Below the pieces are notes generated by a model that ran no database searches, had not been told where the DNA came from, and worked only from the letters and a program-made list of their open reading frames with translations. Of a stretch of 64,000 nucleotides of DNA, positions 10,436 through 22,100 are shown one piece after another (the stretch's first letter is position 1; every line of letters starts with the position of its first letter). Both the position numbers and the translations under genes were made by a program. Origin of the DNA: Aporrectodea caliginosa (Eukaryota; Annelida; Clitellata; Crassiclitellata; Lumbricidae); NCBI GenBank assembly GCA_020284085.1, contig JACEVL010000278.1:1-64000 (forward strand), given 5' to 3'.

Positions 10436-11055
10436 TTCTTACTTCCAACTTAGGCGTCTTAGAGCTATTCGCAGATCTGTTTCATCCTCTACCTTCACCT
10501 GAATTGTCCATGCTTTTGTCTGTTCTCGAACTGACTATTATAATTCTCTCCTTGTTGGCTTACCCAAGGTTCGTCTATCTCCTCTTCAGTCTGTACTGAA
10601 TGCTGCTGCCAGACTTATAGCTCGCCTCCCTCGATTCTCTCACATCTCTATATTTATAACTGAACAACTTCATTGGCTATTACTCTCTCTCTGTGCGCAT
10701 CCAATTTAAAGTTCTCATTCTCATGCTCAAATCTCAATTGGGTCTTGCTCCAAATATCTTTGTCACCAAATTCTCCGCCCCCTCTCCGCCACTTCAAAGC
10801 GTCCTCTCAGATACTCTGATCTTCTTGACCTTTTTATTCCCATGCATGTTAGGACCACAATGGCTCAATCCAGATCCTTTGTGTCAATAGGTCCATCTCT
10901 ATGGAATGGACTTCCTCCTTCTGTACGCTCTACAATACTCTCTGGTAGCATCTCTTCCTCTTTCTCTCACCTTAAAACCTTCCTTTTTTCTCGAAGTACC
11001 TCGAACTGGGAGCGCTTCTGAAAAGGTTATGCTATGAGAAGCGCTTTTTAATAAA
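10436..11055 (+). mobile_element. CR1/L2-like LINE 3' fragment
   Basis: The frame gives QLRRLRAIRRSVSSS, HAFVCSRTDYYNSLLVGLPK, VRLSPLQSVLNAAARLIARL, then, after frame breaks, RTTMAQSRSFVSIGPSLWNG and LPPSVRS. The nearest relative in the window is the LINE at 31.4-33.3 kb (LRRLRAIRRSVPSP, LQSVLNAAACLIARLPRFSH). The 3' hairpin GGGAGCGCTTCTGA ... AGAAGCGCTTTT is present; the tail is short. Confidence 0.8.
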
Positions 11056-11501
11056 TGATCAAATGCAATACTTATAAACAGCTGTGCATCGGTTTGACCG
11101 TTTCTGGCATAAACCTGTTGTATGTTGATAAAGGAAAATACTTAGGAGTCTTACTGATTGCTGGAAGACAATGTAGAACTTGTCTCAGTGAGGCAATTTG
11201 CAAATCTTATAAGTCTGTTATTTGTATTGTTTCTAAAGTGAATCGTAGTAGCTGTTTGAAGGACATTGTCTTGTATGCTGGATGTTTGCCACTTCAGGCT
11301 GACATAGACACAAGACAGTATTCTTTTTTTATCAAAGTTAAGTTACAATAAGAACAAAATATTAACCAACTAAGGATGTATAAGGATTCTTTGTAACAGT
11401 TATCATGTGCCGCAATACTGTAGCATTGGTGACTCTCGTGCGAATGTCTGTGCAAAATGTTTGCATCCCATGAAGATGTTGCAGTCGCTGGCCTAAAACT
11501 G
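11056..11501 (+). other. Open but unrecognised stretch
   Basis: A 98-codon frame (11055-11351) contains VDKGKYLGVLL, which faintly resembles the KYLGV motif in LINE reverse transcriptases. The rest does not match. Left unassigned. Confidence 0.25.

Positions 11502-11590
<89 letters not shown>
11502..11590. repeat. (AAT)n microsatellite, tail of the adjacent SINE
   Basis: An unbroken AAT/ATA run that abuts the 3' end of the minus-strand SINE at 11591-11797. The SINE at 48995 is likewise followed by ATT repeats, so the tract is probably the SINE tail. Confidence 0.9.
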
Positions 11591-11591
<1 letters not shown>

Positions 11592-11797
11592 TCTTTTCTT
11601 TAATAAGCGCCTGACAAACGCACTGCGCTGTACATTTACATGTTATGCAATTTAAATCTTAACTACTAACAGAACAGACAGCCTGCCATACAACGGCGCT
11701 AATAGCAGCCTACAAAGCATATCCGCCCAACGTCGAACTCGGTACCTCTCGGTCTCTGTGCCAGATGTTATCCAATGCGCTATCGGCGCCCCCCGGC
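11591..11797 (-). mobile_element. tRNA-derived SINE, copy 1
   Basis: On the minus strand the element starts GGGGGGCGCCGATAGCGCAT. It has an A-box-like TAGCGCATTGG and a B-box-like GAGTTCGACG about 45 bp later, the internal RNA polymerase III promoter of a tRNA-derived SINE. A conserved body follows (GGCGGATATGCTTTGTAGGC, then CAGGCTGTCTGTTCTGTTAG, then TTAAATTGCATAACATGTAA) and an ATT tail. The same body is found on the plus strand at 48995-49200. Confidence 0.85.
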
Positions 11798-11929
11798 ACT
11801 TTTGTATGGAGGCAAAATTACTGATCGCTTAAAATCATTTACGTTACATAGCATATATGAATGTGACAGCTTCACGCAATTTGCCACCACGACCTGAGCG
11901 CCTTCCTCCAACTGAAAATGCAGCTTGAT

Positions 11930-12455
11930 TACATCTATATCGTGAACACTTGCAGGCAGTCCTGTGGAAGAGCCTGATGCTAAGAAATATTAGTCCAGTA
12001 GAGTGGGGATGGAAACTGAATGAAAACCGATACGTGCCTGTAGCAACTGACAACCGGGCTGCTCCAGATGAATTGCTGAATGTTGTACGTTGCAAATGTA
12101 AGTTGTCATCGTGACGACCTTGCACTACACAACTTTGTTCTTGCATCAAACATGGACTGTCCTCTGTTGCTGCCTGCAAACACTGCAATGGTGAACAGTG
12201 TCAGAACTCAGAGGTTCATAACTCAGATGGTGACTCAGATGATGACGAGGAGCAACTTCCTAGCTCATCGTTTGACATAGATGCTGATGTGATACCAGAG
12301 AGCTATCTCAATTTTGACATTCCATACATGGACGAAGAAATTGCGGATGAAGGGCAGAACAAAGAGAGACGTTATGTAGATGACGCAGAAGAACTGTTTA
12401 GTCACGAGTATATGGAATCCGATGTTCCGTGGATTATCGATGAAATTGTAGAGTA
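11930..12455 (+). pseudogene. Transposon-protein remnant with Cys-rich motif and acidic C-terminus
   Basis: Reading through one in-frame TGA (near 12113), the frame gives SPVEWGWKLNENRYVPVATD, then APDELLNVVRCKCKLSS, then RPCTTQLCSCIKHGL and AACKHCNGEQCQN, then an Asp/Glu-rich tail ending in PWIIDEIVE and a stop. The WGW...P...APxELLxxIRCxCK...C.C.K.GL.C...C..C pattern is familiar to me from mobile-element proteins in invertebrate genomes, but I cannot place it in a named superfamily. The Cys spacing suggests metal binding. The sense strand is plus; minus-strand frames here are shadows. Confidence 0.55.
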
Positions 12456-12585
12456 GCTCCTCAGTTTCAGCTCGTTTTAGGCCAGATATTACAATATTTA
12501 GTATTTAATACATGTCAATACTTAGTTACTAGTGCTCCATAGCTTTTAACATGACATCAGTTTTAACTGATAGTAAATGATTTGG

Positions 12586-13285
12586 TATTATTTCAATGGT
12601 AATTGCATGCATTTTCCTTAATGCACATATTCATACGTAACTTTTTCCCGAAGTGGATTTTTACCAATTTTCAGACGACTTGGATATTGAAGTTTGCATG
12701 TAACTGTATAGAAAAGAATTGTATCAAATAACCATTTCACATTTCACCATTTCAGATCACATTCTGATTTCTTCTGAGGATGTTCAAGACAATTCAGTCT
12801 AGAAGTGTTAATTTTTAAGATTTAAAGAAATTCACGAAAGGGTCAAGGTCAAGGTTAAAGTGCTTAATTGTGGAACATGGCTTGATGTTAAACTTGTAAA
12901 CAGTTGTGATTGATCTACCAAAGTAGTTCATCAAAAGAGCTGAATAATGACACCAAGAACACCTTCCTAGCTCTCTCATAAGCTGAGATACAGGTCTCCA
13001 AAGGTACGAGGTCGAGCGGATCGGGTAAAAAGTTGTCAACCCATATCTCGAAAATAATGTAATTGAGCAAAAAATGTATTGGGGTTTATATGTCTCGTAT
13101 GACTCAACACGTGGGCCAAATTTCATGTTAATGGGAGCTGGTCATGTCAATCACATTGGTTGAATTGACATGGAATCACCCTTTTGCATTATTTCAATAC
13201 TAATTGCATGTATTTTCTTTAATTCACGTTTTCATACATAACTTTTTTCCCCAAAGTGGATTCGAGTAGATTTTTACCAGTTTAT
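12586..13285. repeat. Two diverged direct repeats of about 95 bp bracketing 500 bp
   Basis: The stretch near 12590-12675 (AATTGCATGCATTTTCCTTA ... AAGTGGATTTTTACCA) recurs near 13190-13280 (AATTGCATGTATTTTCTTTA ... AAGTGGATTCGAG, then TTTTTACCA). The sequence between has no recognised gene. This could be a solo-repeat remnant of an element, but no terminal signature is visible. Confidence 0.6.
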
Positions 13286-13476
13286 TCAGTAGACTGAAGC
13301 TTGCAAGAAAAACATAAATTTGGCTTGTAGCACAATTTTGCCTTGGTCTATGGTACCCACTCTCTGACTATAAAGTAAGGAAAGGGAATGCTTACTGAGG
13401 TAAGATGAGTTAAGGCAAGATAAGGTACTGCAATGTAAAATAACGCAAGTTAACTTTGAATTCTTTTGAAATCTCT

Positions 13477-14112
13477 CTAATCTGGTATACTGACTTCTAT
13501 AGCGCCTTTTGTGGCGGCGTTCCATCCCGCCCCATCGACCGACGTCGCCAGCGTCGTCTCATCGGCAGGGAGGCCGTCGCGCTGTGGCAAAGCAGTAGGT
13601 GAATAGGAACTAGCGCTACGCTGAACACAGCGTCCAGGAGTCGATCCCAGAGATGGAGGTTCTTGCCATCTAACCCTAGAGCTTAACTCTTTGTATTGCG
13701 GCCGGGGTTTGGCGCTTAATCTAATGCTATGTCTCAATTTGTCAGGAATATCTTGGCGGAGCGGTATATGCACGGTCGCTGGACTAGCGACCACTCCAAG
13801 GACATTGGAGTGAGGGTTCGAATCCTGCTCTGCAACAGCTTGGATTATTGGCGAAGTTTCAAGGCGTTCCAGCCTTACCATTACCTCATCCATCGATTCC
13901 CTATTCTCTATTTGAATAGTGCTCATTTGCTCCTGAGCGACAGCGATTTGGTCCTGAGTAGCACTCAGCATGGCGCTCATTTGATTCTGAGTAGCATGCA
14001 TAGCACCCATTTGATCCTGTGTAGCGTCCTGCATAGCGCTCAATTGATTTTGAGTAGCACTCTGCATTGAGCTAATTTGATTCCTAGTTTCATTGATACT
14101 ACTCAGTAGCAA
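13477..14112 (-). CDS. Hypothetical coiled-coil frame built on a minisatellite
   Basis: A 211-codon minus-strand frame. Residues about 10-70 are five or more near-repeats of the type SATQNQLSAMQ / DATQDQMGAM, giving a Gln/Ala/Met-rich predicted coiled coil. Then comes VMVRLERLETS and a basic, Ser/Pro-rich tail. A coiled-coil start followed by a basic region would fit a retroelement gag-like protein, but no zinc knuckle is present and a tRNA-like sequence lies antisense within it (13753-13833). The repeats alone can keep the frame open, so a real gene is doubtful. Confidence 0.25.
   Translation of the reverse strand: MLLSSINETRNQISSMQSATQNQLSAMQDATQDQMGAMHATQNQMSAMLSATQDQIAVAQEQMSTIQIENRESMDEVMVRLERLETSPIIQAVAEQDSNPHSNVLGVVASPATVHIPLRQDIPDKLRHSIRLSAKPRPQYKELSSRVRWQEPPSLGSTPGRCVQRSASSYSPTALPQRDGLPADETTLATSVDGAGWNAATKGAIEVSIPD
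13753..13833 (+). other. tRNA-like sequence (type II, degenerate)
   Basis: An A-box-like TTGGCGGAGCGG, a perfect stem-loop GGTCGC-TGGACTA-GCGACC in the anticodon-arm position, a long variable-arm hairpin (CTCCAA...TTGGAG) and a good B box GGGTTCGAATCC appear in tRNA order and spacing. The layout is of a Ser/Leu type. The acceptor stem does not pair and position 33 of the loop is G rather than T. It is therefore best read as a tRNA pseudogene or SINE head, not a working tRNA. Confidence 0.45.
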
Positions 14113-14812
14113 TTGGACGTCGGATCTAGATACAGAAGACCGTGAGGACGCCCTACTTGTGCGAATACATTATTTCTTACAGCGCTATATAAGTAAGCCA
14201 GTAAGTAATCTTCCTTGTATGAATCTGTCTAGACCTTCCCTCCTTACCAGATTCAGAAGAGATCTTGAACGAAGAATTTAACAGTATTTTTAACACAAGG
14301 AACAAATCAATATACCAGCATCTGATTCAGTTATCGTATGAATGCTATTTTGTACTCTCCTTCCTTCCTTACAAGAATTGCACAAGACCTAGCAGTATGA
14401 ATTACCTGCAATGTATTCAACGAAGAAAAACCATCAATGCCTGTGATCAAAATCAATTATATAGCTAAGTTAATTCTACTTGCGCTATACAAGTAACCTA
14501 ACACCTTACACAAGCGTTGGAGGAAGGCCTGAATTGCCCGGAGAAAGCCTTTACTCTAGTTCAATTGAGAGTTCAAATCTTTGCTTCACCCAATTTCAGT
14601 AATTCAAACATATGGGAATTTATAAAGCCCAAAGAATGAAAATGTTATCACCCAAGGAGGCCGACTGACGCAGTCCAGGGCAGCAGCAGAGCTCGTCGTA
14701 GGCGAAAGCTCTCAGTGTCCGTCGATGGCGGAAATCGGCGTACAGCACTTTCAAATACGAGGCCAGAGTCGAGTTGACATCATGACGAGGGTAGTTTCGT
14801 TGACTCAGATCA
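14113..14812. other. Noncoding stretch, unassigned
   Basis: Several short frames without recognisable motifs. It ends at the TA microsatellite that marks the first TTAGGG-ended transposon. Confidence 0.3.
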
Positions 14813-14839
<27 letters not shown>

Positions 14840-14843
<4 letters not shown>

Positions 14844-17024
14844 GGTGGTCCACGACACAATGGTAAAATTTCATCTTTAGCAGAACTTTGCTCCACAAGT
14901 TTAAATCATTCTGTTCTACCTCTCCTAAGTCAGATGTGGACCAAATCTGAAGCAGATTGGAGCAGTTTTAGAGGTCGCTCAAGGTCGCCAAACATTCTCT
15001 TGATAATACCATGGCATAGTGAAAGTTATTGACTGTTATCTACTCAAGAAAATATTATTAGAACCGCTTGCTACTTAATTTTGAACTGTTGTTTTAAACT
15101 GAAGTTTAGAAATACCAATCTAACATTAGTAACTATCCTTTGATGTAGCATGCAACTGTTGGAGTTTTTAAAATTGCTATTAAGAACTCTAAACCTTTGT
15201 ACTTAGTCAGATTTATTAGTACATTGATGAATTTTAGGAATTGAAGAGAGTTGACTGTAGAGTTTTTGACATAGCTCATAAACACACTAATGGCAAAGAC
15301 AAGAAGCAGTGCTGAAGTTTGGCTTATAGTGTAGGGCACAGAAAAAACTGTCTGGGTCCCATCTTCCAACAAAGGTTCCATCCGACGATCATGCTACAAG
15401 AACCATGAGGAGCAGGTGACAGACTTGCAGTATAGGCCTACTAGTCATAGGTGACGGAGAAGAGATATACACTGGGAGTTCCAAAAATTGGCTGCAGAAC
15501 TGGTAACGAACAAACTGAAGCCTGCCTGATGACTCTGGATGACTGGGGTCTTCGGACTTCGGAGTCTAGTTCGTGGTATATGGTCTATGACATCACTGCC
15601 AGCAATACTCGCCTGAAGAATGATGCCAGCACTTTTATTGAGAATTCGAAGTTAGCAAGAACTAACCGGGATGACTTGCCGCCATCATGTCATGGAACTT
15701 CCTCTTGCTGTTTTCGGCTCTTTATCTGGACCTACTGGAGGGTCTGCCATTACTATGCTCAGCAGGTTTCAGCAAAGTTGGCCACACATTGACCAGGCGA
15801 CAAATGAAGTGGCTTTCGACGACATCTTTGATGCACAGAATTCTGCTCTTCGAGAAGAAACGGTGAAATTCTTCAAGGCAGCTCTTGAAGGGTCACATCA
15901 GAGAGAAGACTTCGAGGAATTCGTGAAACTCAGTTTGATCTTCAGGGTGGTGCAAAGGGAGCAAGAGTTTCCTTTCAGGCACCAGGAGCATTCCATCATG
16001 CACATTTGATGGTGAAAGCTATCTTTAGCATTAAAATATTTCTTTTCCAGCAGCTGTTCTCTCCAACTGCCAAAGAGAAGCACAGTGTAAAGGAGCTGGC
16101 ACTGTTTGTGAGCCTTGTCTATTTTCAGTTCTGGCATGAAGCTCCTCTGTTTATAAGAGCACCACTCAACGATCTACTGCTACTGGAGGAGCTCAGTAAA
16201 TATCTAAATAAGAGAGTGGCAAAGGTTGCCTCGACCGCATTCGGTAGGCATATCTGGTACGTTTAAGAAATTTTCGTCAGTACGTCCTTGTTTGACGACA
16301 GAATTGGAGTGGATGTGAAACACTGATGGTGACAAACCTCCACCTTCCACAGTCCATCAATTATGTGAAGTGCCTCGACCATCCTCCTGAACCCCTCAGC
16401 TCCCTTGGCCTTGCATCTTCCGTCACAGAGAGAAATACTGTCATCGTTGACATTCTGAACTTGAATGGAAAAAAGAAGGCTCTGGGCTCCCTTGTAAAGG
16501 CTCCTAAAGAATGATGCGATCATCATCCCTATCACGACCTCCTAAAGGCATTGTCAGTCATGACAGTTATGAACGACTCTGCTGGGAGAGCCATTGGTTT
16601 GATACAGCAGTAGAATTAATCGTTGGCAAAGAATGAAGAGCAGCCATTCCTTCTTCAGCTCGTGAAACGTCACTGGAAGACCTATCCGTGCTGCTCTAAG
16701 GTCACGCTGATGAAGATGACAGAGGACATAGAATGTGTTACTCAAGAAAAGTTCCAGTGTTTCCATAGCAAAATTGAACATTTTGGAACCTTTTCTTATT
16801 TTCATTGCTGCACTATATGTTTTAATTCAACTCAAATTATGTTTTCTGTTCTTAGTGCAGATTACCGATTTCGTGCTTAATATGGTGAAAATACCCTGAC
16901 CTTGAGCGACCTCTAAATACTCATCAATTTGTCTCAAATTTGGTAGAGGTAATAGTGGGTAGTCATAGAACAAAAGGAGGGTTGTGGAGCAAAACTCTGA
17001 GAAACTTAGTGTTTTTGGACCACG

Positions 17025-17028
<4 letters not shown>
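14840..17028 (+). mobile_element. TTAGGG-ended transposon, copy A, between TA microsatellites
   Basis: The left end TTAGGGTGGTCCACGACACA (14840) follows a TA run (14813-14840). The right end, reversed, reads TTAGCGTGGTCCAAAAACAC (17028 leftward) and abuts a second TA run (17026-17062). The terminal similarity continues, gapped, for about 60 bp (GAACTTTGCTCCACAA vs GAGTTTTGCTCCACAA). The element is 2.19 kb and holds a decayed plus-strand transposase related to those in copies B, C and E. Confidence 0.85.
15451..16300 (+). pseudogene. Unclassified DDE/hAT-like transposase remnant (copy A)
   Basis: Three frames join into one protein pattern: LGVPKIGCRTGNEQTEACL, MVYDITASNT, then (frameshift) TCRHHVMELPLAVFGSLSGP and SAITMLSRFQQSWPHIDQ, then (frameshift near 16010) MVKAIFSIKIFLFQQLFS, APLNDLLLLEELSKYLNKRV and AFGRHIWYV. 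The D-T/I-T-A-S-N-T block followed by CRHH resembles the second catalytic Asp and C-x-x-H region of hAT-type RNase H-fold transposases; that link is inference. The first catalytic segment (HWDGK in copy B) is missing here. The frameshifts make it inactive. Confidence 0.7.

Positions 17029-17062
<34 letters not shown>
17029..17062. repeat. (TA)n microsatellite between transposon copies A and B
   Basis: Pure TA run that borders the right end of copy A and the left end of copy B. Confidence 0.95.
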
Positions 17063-17066
<4 letters not shown>

Positions 17067-17313
17067 GGTGTGTTTAAAAATTGAAGTTTCAAAATTAATA
17101 TCGGCCTTGTTGTTTTTGTGTTCCACCTTGAGGAAAATTGTCATTTGCCAAATTAATCAAAAATCGGAATAGATTTAGAAATGGCGCAAAGCCCCGGAAG
17201 ATTTATCACTTAGAAAACAATGTAATACATTGTCATTTTCAAAGATCCAAACAACTTTTAACACTTAAACATAAAATATAAGGCAAACGCAAAGAAGAAC
17301 CGTCAGTTATTTG

Positions 17314-18899
17314 TCATTTCTTTATTATATTTAGTGCTTTTGGGAATTTGTTTCGATGGTACTTCACCATTTGCAGAACAAACTGTATTTCTTCCTCATT
17401 TCGGACCAGGGATTCATTGAAGGACTGCATGAGAGCCACTCCTTTCTCCGCCAAATCGTTCGTCACTTTTAGGGCGGATATGATATTTGTTGCCTCACTG
17501 TATGATTGTTCTGACTCCCATTGTTGCGGGTCTCGATCAAGAAAAGAGTAATCCAATCCGAGGATCTGGAATATTTTGGTGGTAGAAGTGGTGAAAAAAT
17601 AGTTAAGTGCTTTTGTAGGTGGATTATGTATTGGAGGAAGTCTCTTTGGAGGATCATCGGATCCCTGATTGTTTCGCATGCTGTAGAACAGTGTAGACCA
17701 TGCGCTATTTTTCGTCGAAGGTGACTGAATCATCAAAAAGGCTGAGGCCTACCAGGGTCTCCGACAGATAGCAAAGGTGTCGGGGAAAAGCTGTTAGGGC
17801 TACCTGTGAGACTTCCTTGTCAGGGTACGTATGGATTGCCTTCAGGAATTGAAAATCGTTCCTTGGAGCTTCAGCGGGTGACGTACAGGTGAACCAGTAC
17901 TTCACGTAAGTTGTTGTCACAAAAAGGGACACTCGAAGTAAATGATTCCACACCTTTTGAGAGTAGGATTGTCGAGATGCCCTCTCTGAGCTTTGGCGTT
18001 GTTGAATGGGAAACTGATCCCTGAAAATCCACATCTTGATCGCATAGATCGCACGTGCCATCCAACGCGCGCGGTGAAATGCCCTGGGTACCTGAACTTT
18101 ATTCCTTTCGGTGAAATTCCTCCTAGAAAATGACTGTTAGTTCTAGTAGCTCTTTGTAGTAGTCTCTGTGGTTTTCGGTACTCAGTTGCTGCAATGCGAA
18201 GGAGATCACATCGTCTCGAATTTCTGTGACACGCTGTGCTGCATCTTTATCATCCATTGCTGTGCGATACTTGGCCTCATCGATTTGCGGCCAGAAGTCA
18301 CGGAAATGACTAAATAGTCTTAATTTTGGAGACCTTGCAGAATCATGCAGTGAAACACTTTTTCTATAACAATTTCAGACACATGATGTCGACAGGCAAG
18401 GTTCAAGAGGTCCTTTCCTAATTCCGCTTCCAGCTTGAAGCACACGCCGCCCTTGCAACCCGTGTTAACTCGCCGTTGTGTCGAAACACATGGCCACGAT
18501 TCTGTCTTCCAATCCCCAACTTCTTATCTCAGCCAAACATGCATCTGACATGACTGCAGCTGTCCCGGATTTGAGTTTGGGGATGGCCAATAGCTTGGTC
18601 ACATCCTTGCCAGATACCATTATTGGAAGGCGATCAACACACCCTCGTTCTGTCCCTGTAAGATCTGGCATGATCTTGCCGTCCCAGTGAATAGTAAGAG
18701 GAACATTTGGATCGAAAGATTCACGAATCTCTGCTGCTAGGGCTGCACGGTTATCTTTCCTTGCTTGATGGATCGCTGAAGGACTTATGATCAGCTCACC
18801 AGTCCACATGACAATGTCCCCATGAACTACAATATGGGACACTGGGATACAGTGGAGCAATAAATTTATGTACAACACGTGCGGCCCATAACCGTCCAT
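17314..18899 (-). pseudogene. Unclassified DDE/hAT-like transposase, most complete copy (B)
   Basis: This is the most complete copy of the family. On the minus strand it begins with a hydrophobic stretch and IVMWTGELIISPSAIHQARK, then VPLTIHWDGKIMPDLTG, VDRLPIMVSGKDVTKLL and MCFDTTASNTG, then (frameshift) NLACRHHVSEIV. Further on are MARAIYAIKMWIFRDQFP, APRNDFQFLKAIHTYPDKEV, CYLSETLVGLSLFDDSV, and a C-terminal block GVALMQSFNESLVRNEEEIQ. The Asp of HWDGK and the Asp of FDTTASNT are candidate catalytic residues. Several frameshifts separate the blocks (around 18440, 17950 and 17720), so it is a pseudogene. It cuts across no host gene. Confidence 0.75.
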
Positions 18900-19105
18900 C
18901 CCACTCCTTAGCTTCGACTGTAAAGGTTAATATATTATAATCGACTGGTTGATGCTAGATGCTTGAGGTGAGAGTCGTCTCGTTAGCAAAGAGCTTATAA
19001 ATAGATGGCTAGGATCAGTGACATAGACACCGTGAGGTCAGTGGGTCATTATCATGAATATTCATTACTTGGGAGCTTCAGAAGCTTTCCAGGCAATAAA
19101 CGGTT

Positions 19106-22100
19106 TCAAAATTGCTTCAGAAGCTTTCCGTTTTGCTCAATTGCATATCCAAAATCCCACAAAATCCGACCACGGGGTCACACCCAAAAAGTGCATTTTA
19201 TCCAAGATGGCGGCCAATAATGGCGCCAACACAGAAAACAGTATATAGCAGGTCATAGGTAAGCTACAATGACAAATGAAGTATCAAACTTAACATTATC
19301 AAGGTCAAGGAATCGATTTATCATAGTTGCAATAGTGTCGGAATGTTACTATCCAAGATGGCGGCCAAAATTGGCGCCAAAACACAAAATATGTATAAAT
19401 CAGGTCAGAGGTAAGCTACAATAACAAATAAAGTGTCGAATATAATATTTTCAAGGTCAAGAAATCGATTTATCGTAGTGGCATTAGTATCGGAATGTTA
19501 CTATCCAAGATGGCGGCTAATATGGCCGCCAAAACAGAAAAATATGCATATATCAGGTCATAGGTTAGCTACAATAACAAACGAAGTGTCAAATTTAACA
19601 TTATCAAGGTCAAGGAATCGATTTATCAAAGTGGCAATAGTGTCCGAATGTTACTATCCAAGATGGCGGCCAATATGGCCGCCAAAACAGAAAAATATGT
19701 ATATATCAGGTCAGAGGTAAGCTACAATAACAAATGAAGAGTCGAATATAATATTTTCAAGTTCAAGAAATCGATTTATCGTAGTGGCAATAGTGTCGGA
19801 ATGTTACTATCCAAGGTAGCGGCCAACATGGCCGCCAACACATAAAAATATGTATATTTCTTGAAAGCTATTTGTAGCGCTCACAACAGCAGAAGCACAT
19901 CCTATAAAGCTTTGATTTTGAAGATCCTTTTATGATTTCTTGGATTGTAGCATTCTTGCACTATTGCCACTTCATTTGTTATTGTGGCTTACCTATTTAT
20001 TCATTTATTTAAGGAATTTGATATTGCGCCCCTTCAAGAGAGCTACTTAGAGGCGCTCCCAGCCCAGCTGCGGCACTAATAATTAGACTTTAGCAACTTA
20101 TTAAACGGAATCGCACTACCCCTAGGCGGTAGACGAATCTCTAATGGGAGACCATTCCAAATGGAAGGTCCAACCACTGAGAAGACACGGTGCTGCCTAA
20201 TTGAGGAGCGAGCATGAGGGACTAAGAGTTCTCCCCAGTAGAAGATAGGAAGACTTGACGGCCAGCTGTAGGCTATCCCAGAGCGGACCAAAAAAGATCA
20301 CGCAGGTAGACCGAGGCACAGCCAAGTATGCACCGCCAGACCAAAACAGCAACCCTGTTGGAGATGCGTTGTGGGATAGAGAGCCAGTACAACACATCCC
20401 ACATATAATACAGAAACAGGAGCATATTTGGGAAAGACCCTGTAAGACGAGCAGCTGAACGGAGGAACCGGTCAAGGCGCCCAATTAGTCCAAGTGGCTC
20501 CGTCGCAGACCCACCAGAATCAAACTGCAGTGAGCCAATCTGCTAGTCACAAAAGCATGGATAAGGATCACAGCAGAGTCATTGGATAGGGAGCGAGAAA
20601 TATCCCGCAATTGACGTAGCTGATAATAGCAGCTACGGGTGACCTGATATTTGTGCTGAGAAAAACTAAGTTCTTAATCCAGAGTTACCTTTAAGTCCCG
20701 GACCGAATCCAAGAAGGTGACATGCACATCACTGCAGGCACCGGTCAATGCTCGCCAGCCGGCTACCACCACCCAGCCAAATGAATTGAGTCTTAGAGGC
20801 GTTTAGAAGCAGGCGATTGGATGCTAACCAAGTGGAAAGGGCATCCATAGCTTGGCACATCTGCTGGACGGCAATCCACCACGCAATCGGGGCTGCAACG
20901 GGTGTAGGTCTGCACATCACCATCATATAGCTGGTGCAGAAGCCCACATGACGCCAGCAAGACCCCAATACCAGACGTTCAGATAACATAAAGTAATGGT
21001 CCTAGCACCAAACCTATGGAACACCAAAAGGGGCAAGAACCCAGCTGGACCTAGAGGAGCCAGAGACTATACAATTAGTGCGCTCTGACAGGAAGGAGAG
21101 AAACCACTCTAGCGGTTTGTCTGTCAGCCCAAAAGAAGCAGAAAGGCGTTGAAACTGTTGAAGGAGTATATGATGGTCAAGAGAGTCAAAAGCTGAGCTG
21201 ACTGACATCGAAGATGGTCAAGAGAGAGAGAGATCTGTCCGAAATCCATGGCGCCATAGAGGTCAGACAGGAGGCGGTCTAGTAGGGTCTCCATAGAGTG
21301 ATTCTTCCTAAAGCCAGACTACTGGGAGGCAGGAAACCATTTATATATAGATAAACAATAGCAACAATACATTCCAGAACTTTAGAAAGATATGTCACAT
21401 TTGCAATCAGGCGGTAATTTGCTTAATCGCTTGAATCCAGCCCATCCCGCTTCAAGACTGGGTACAGGATCGAGATCGCACGTTTTTGGCGCGAAGGTTA
21501 AAATGAACACTCGTAGCTCAGCACTCGTGAACTCGCAAAGAGTAGAAAGGCGACAGTTTGTAGACGGATAGTCCGGCGGAGAAGCAGAGGAGATTGCCTG
21601 ACTGATGGAATAAATCTTTGATGCTAGTTTCTTCAGAAACACGTCGGCTGTAAAAGGTGGCGGAGTCTGTGACCTTTGGCTATCCGACCGTCGGCCACGA
21701 AGGTCATTGAAGATAGTCTGCAGCTTTTTGGCTCACCCGATCGTCGGCCGATGATGGCCTCCCAGTATTTCTGCTCCGTTAGTAGGCTTGCATGTTTCGG
21801 ACGAAGAGGATCCAGGTGCATGGTCTGATCTTTCGGAGATCGCGTTCGTCTGTAAACCCTCTTCAGGTGCCGGGCTTGACGCCTAAGGGTTCAGCATTAA
21901 ATCACGGCGAGAGGGGTAGTGACGCATCTTGACTGAGAGTGCTGGGAGAAATGTATCTAGTGGCTCAGTCATCACAGCCTCGTAGGAGTTAAACAGCTCA
22001 GAGACAGTCCGCTTAAAGTTTTCGTCAGTGTCGTGGAGAAGATGATGGTTCCGAAGAGCAGTTCCAAAGGCTGAGGATATACCTCTTTTGTGTGTTGGCG

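Noticed and set aside
13753..13833. Functional tRNA-Ser or tRNA-Leu gene
   Set aside because: Good A and B boxes and a long variable arm, but the acceptor stem does not pair and U33 is absent; kept only as tRNA-like.
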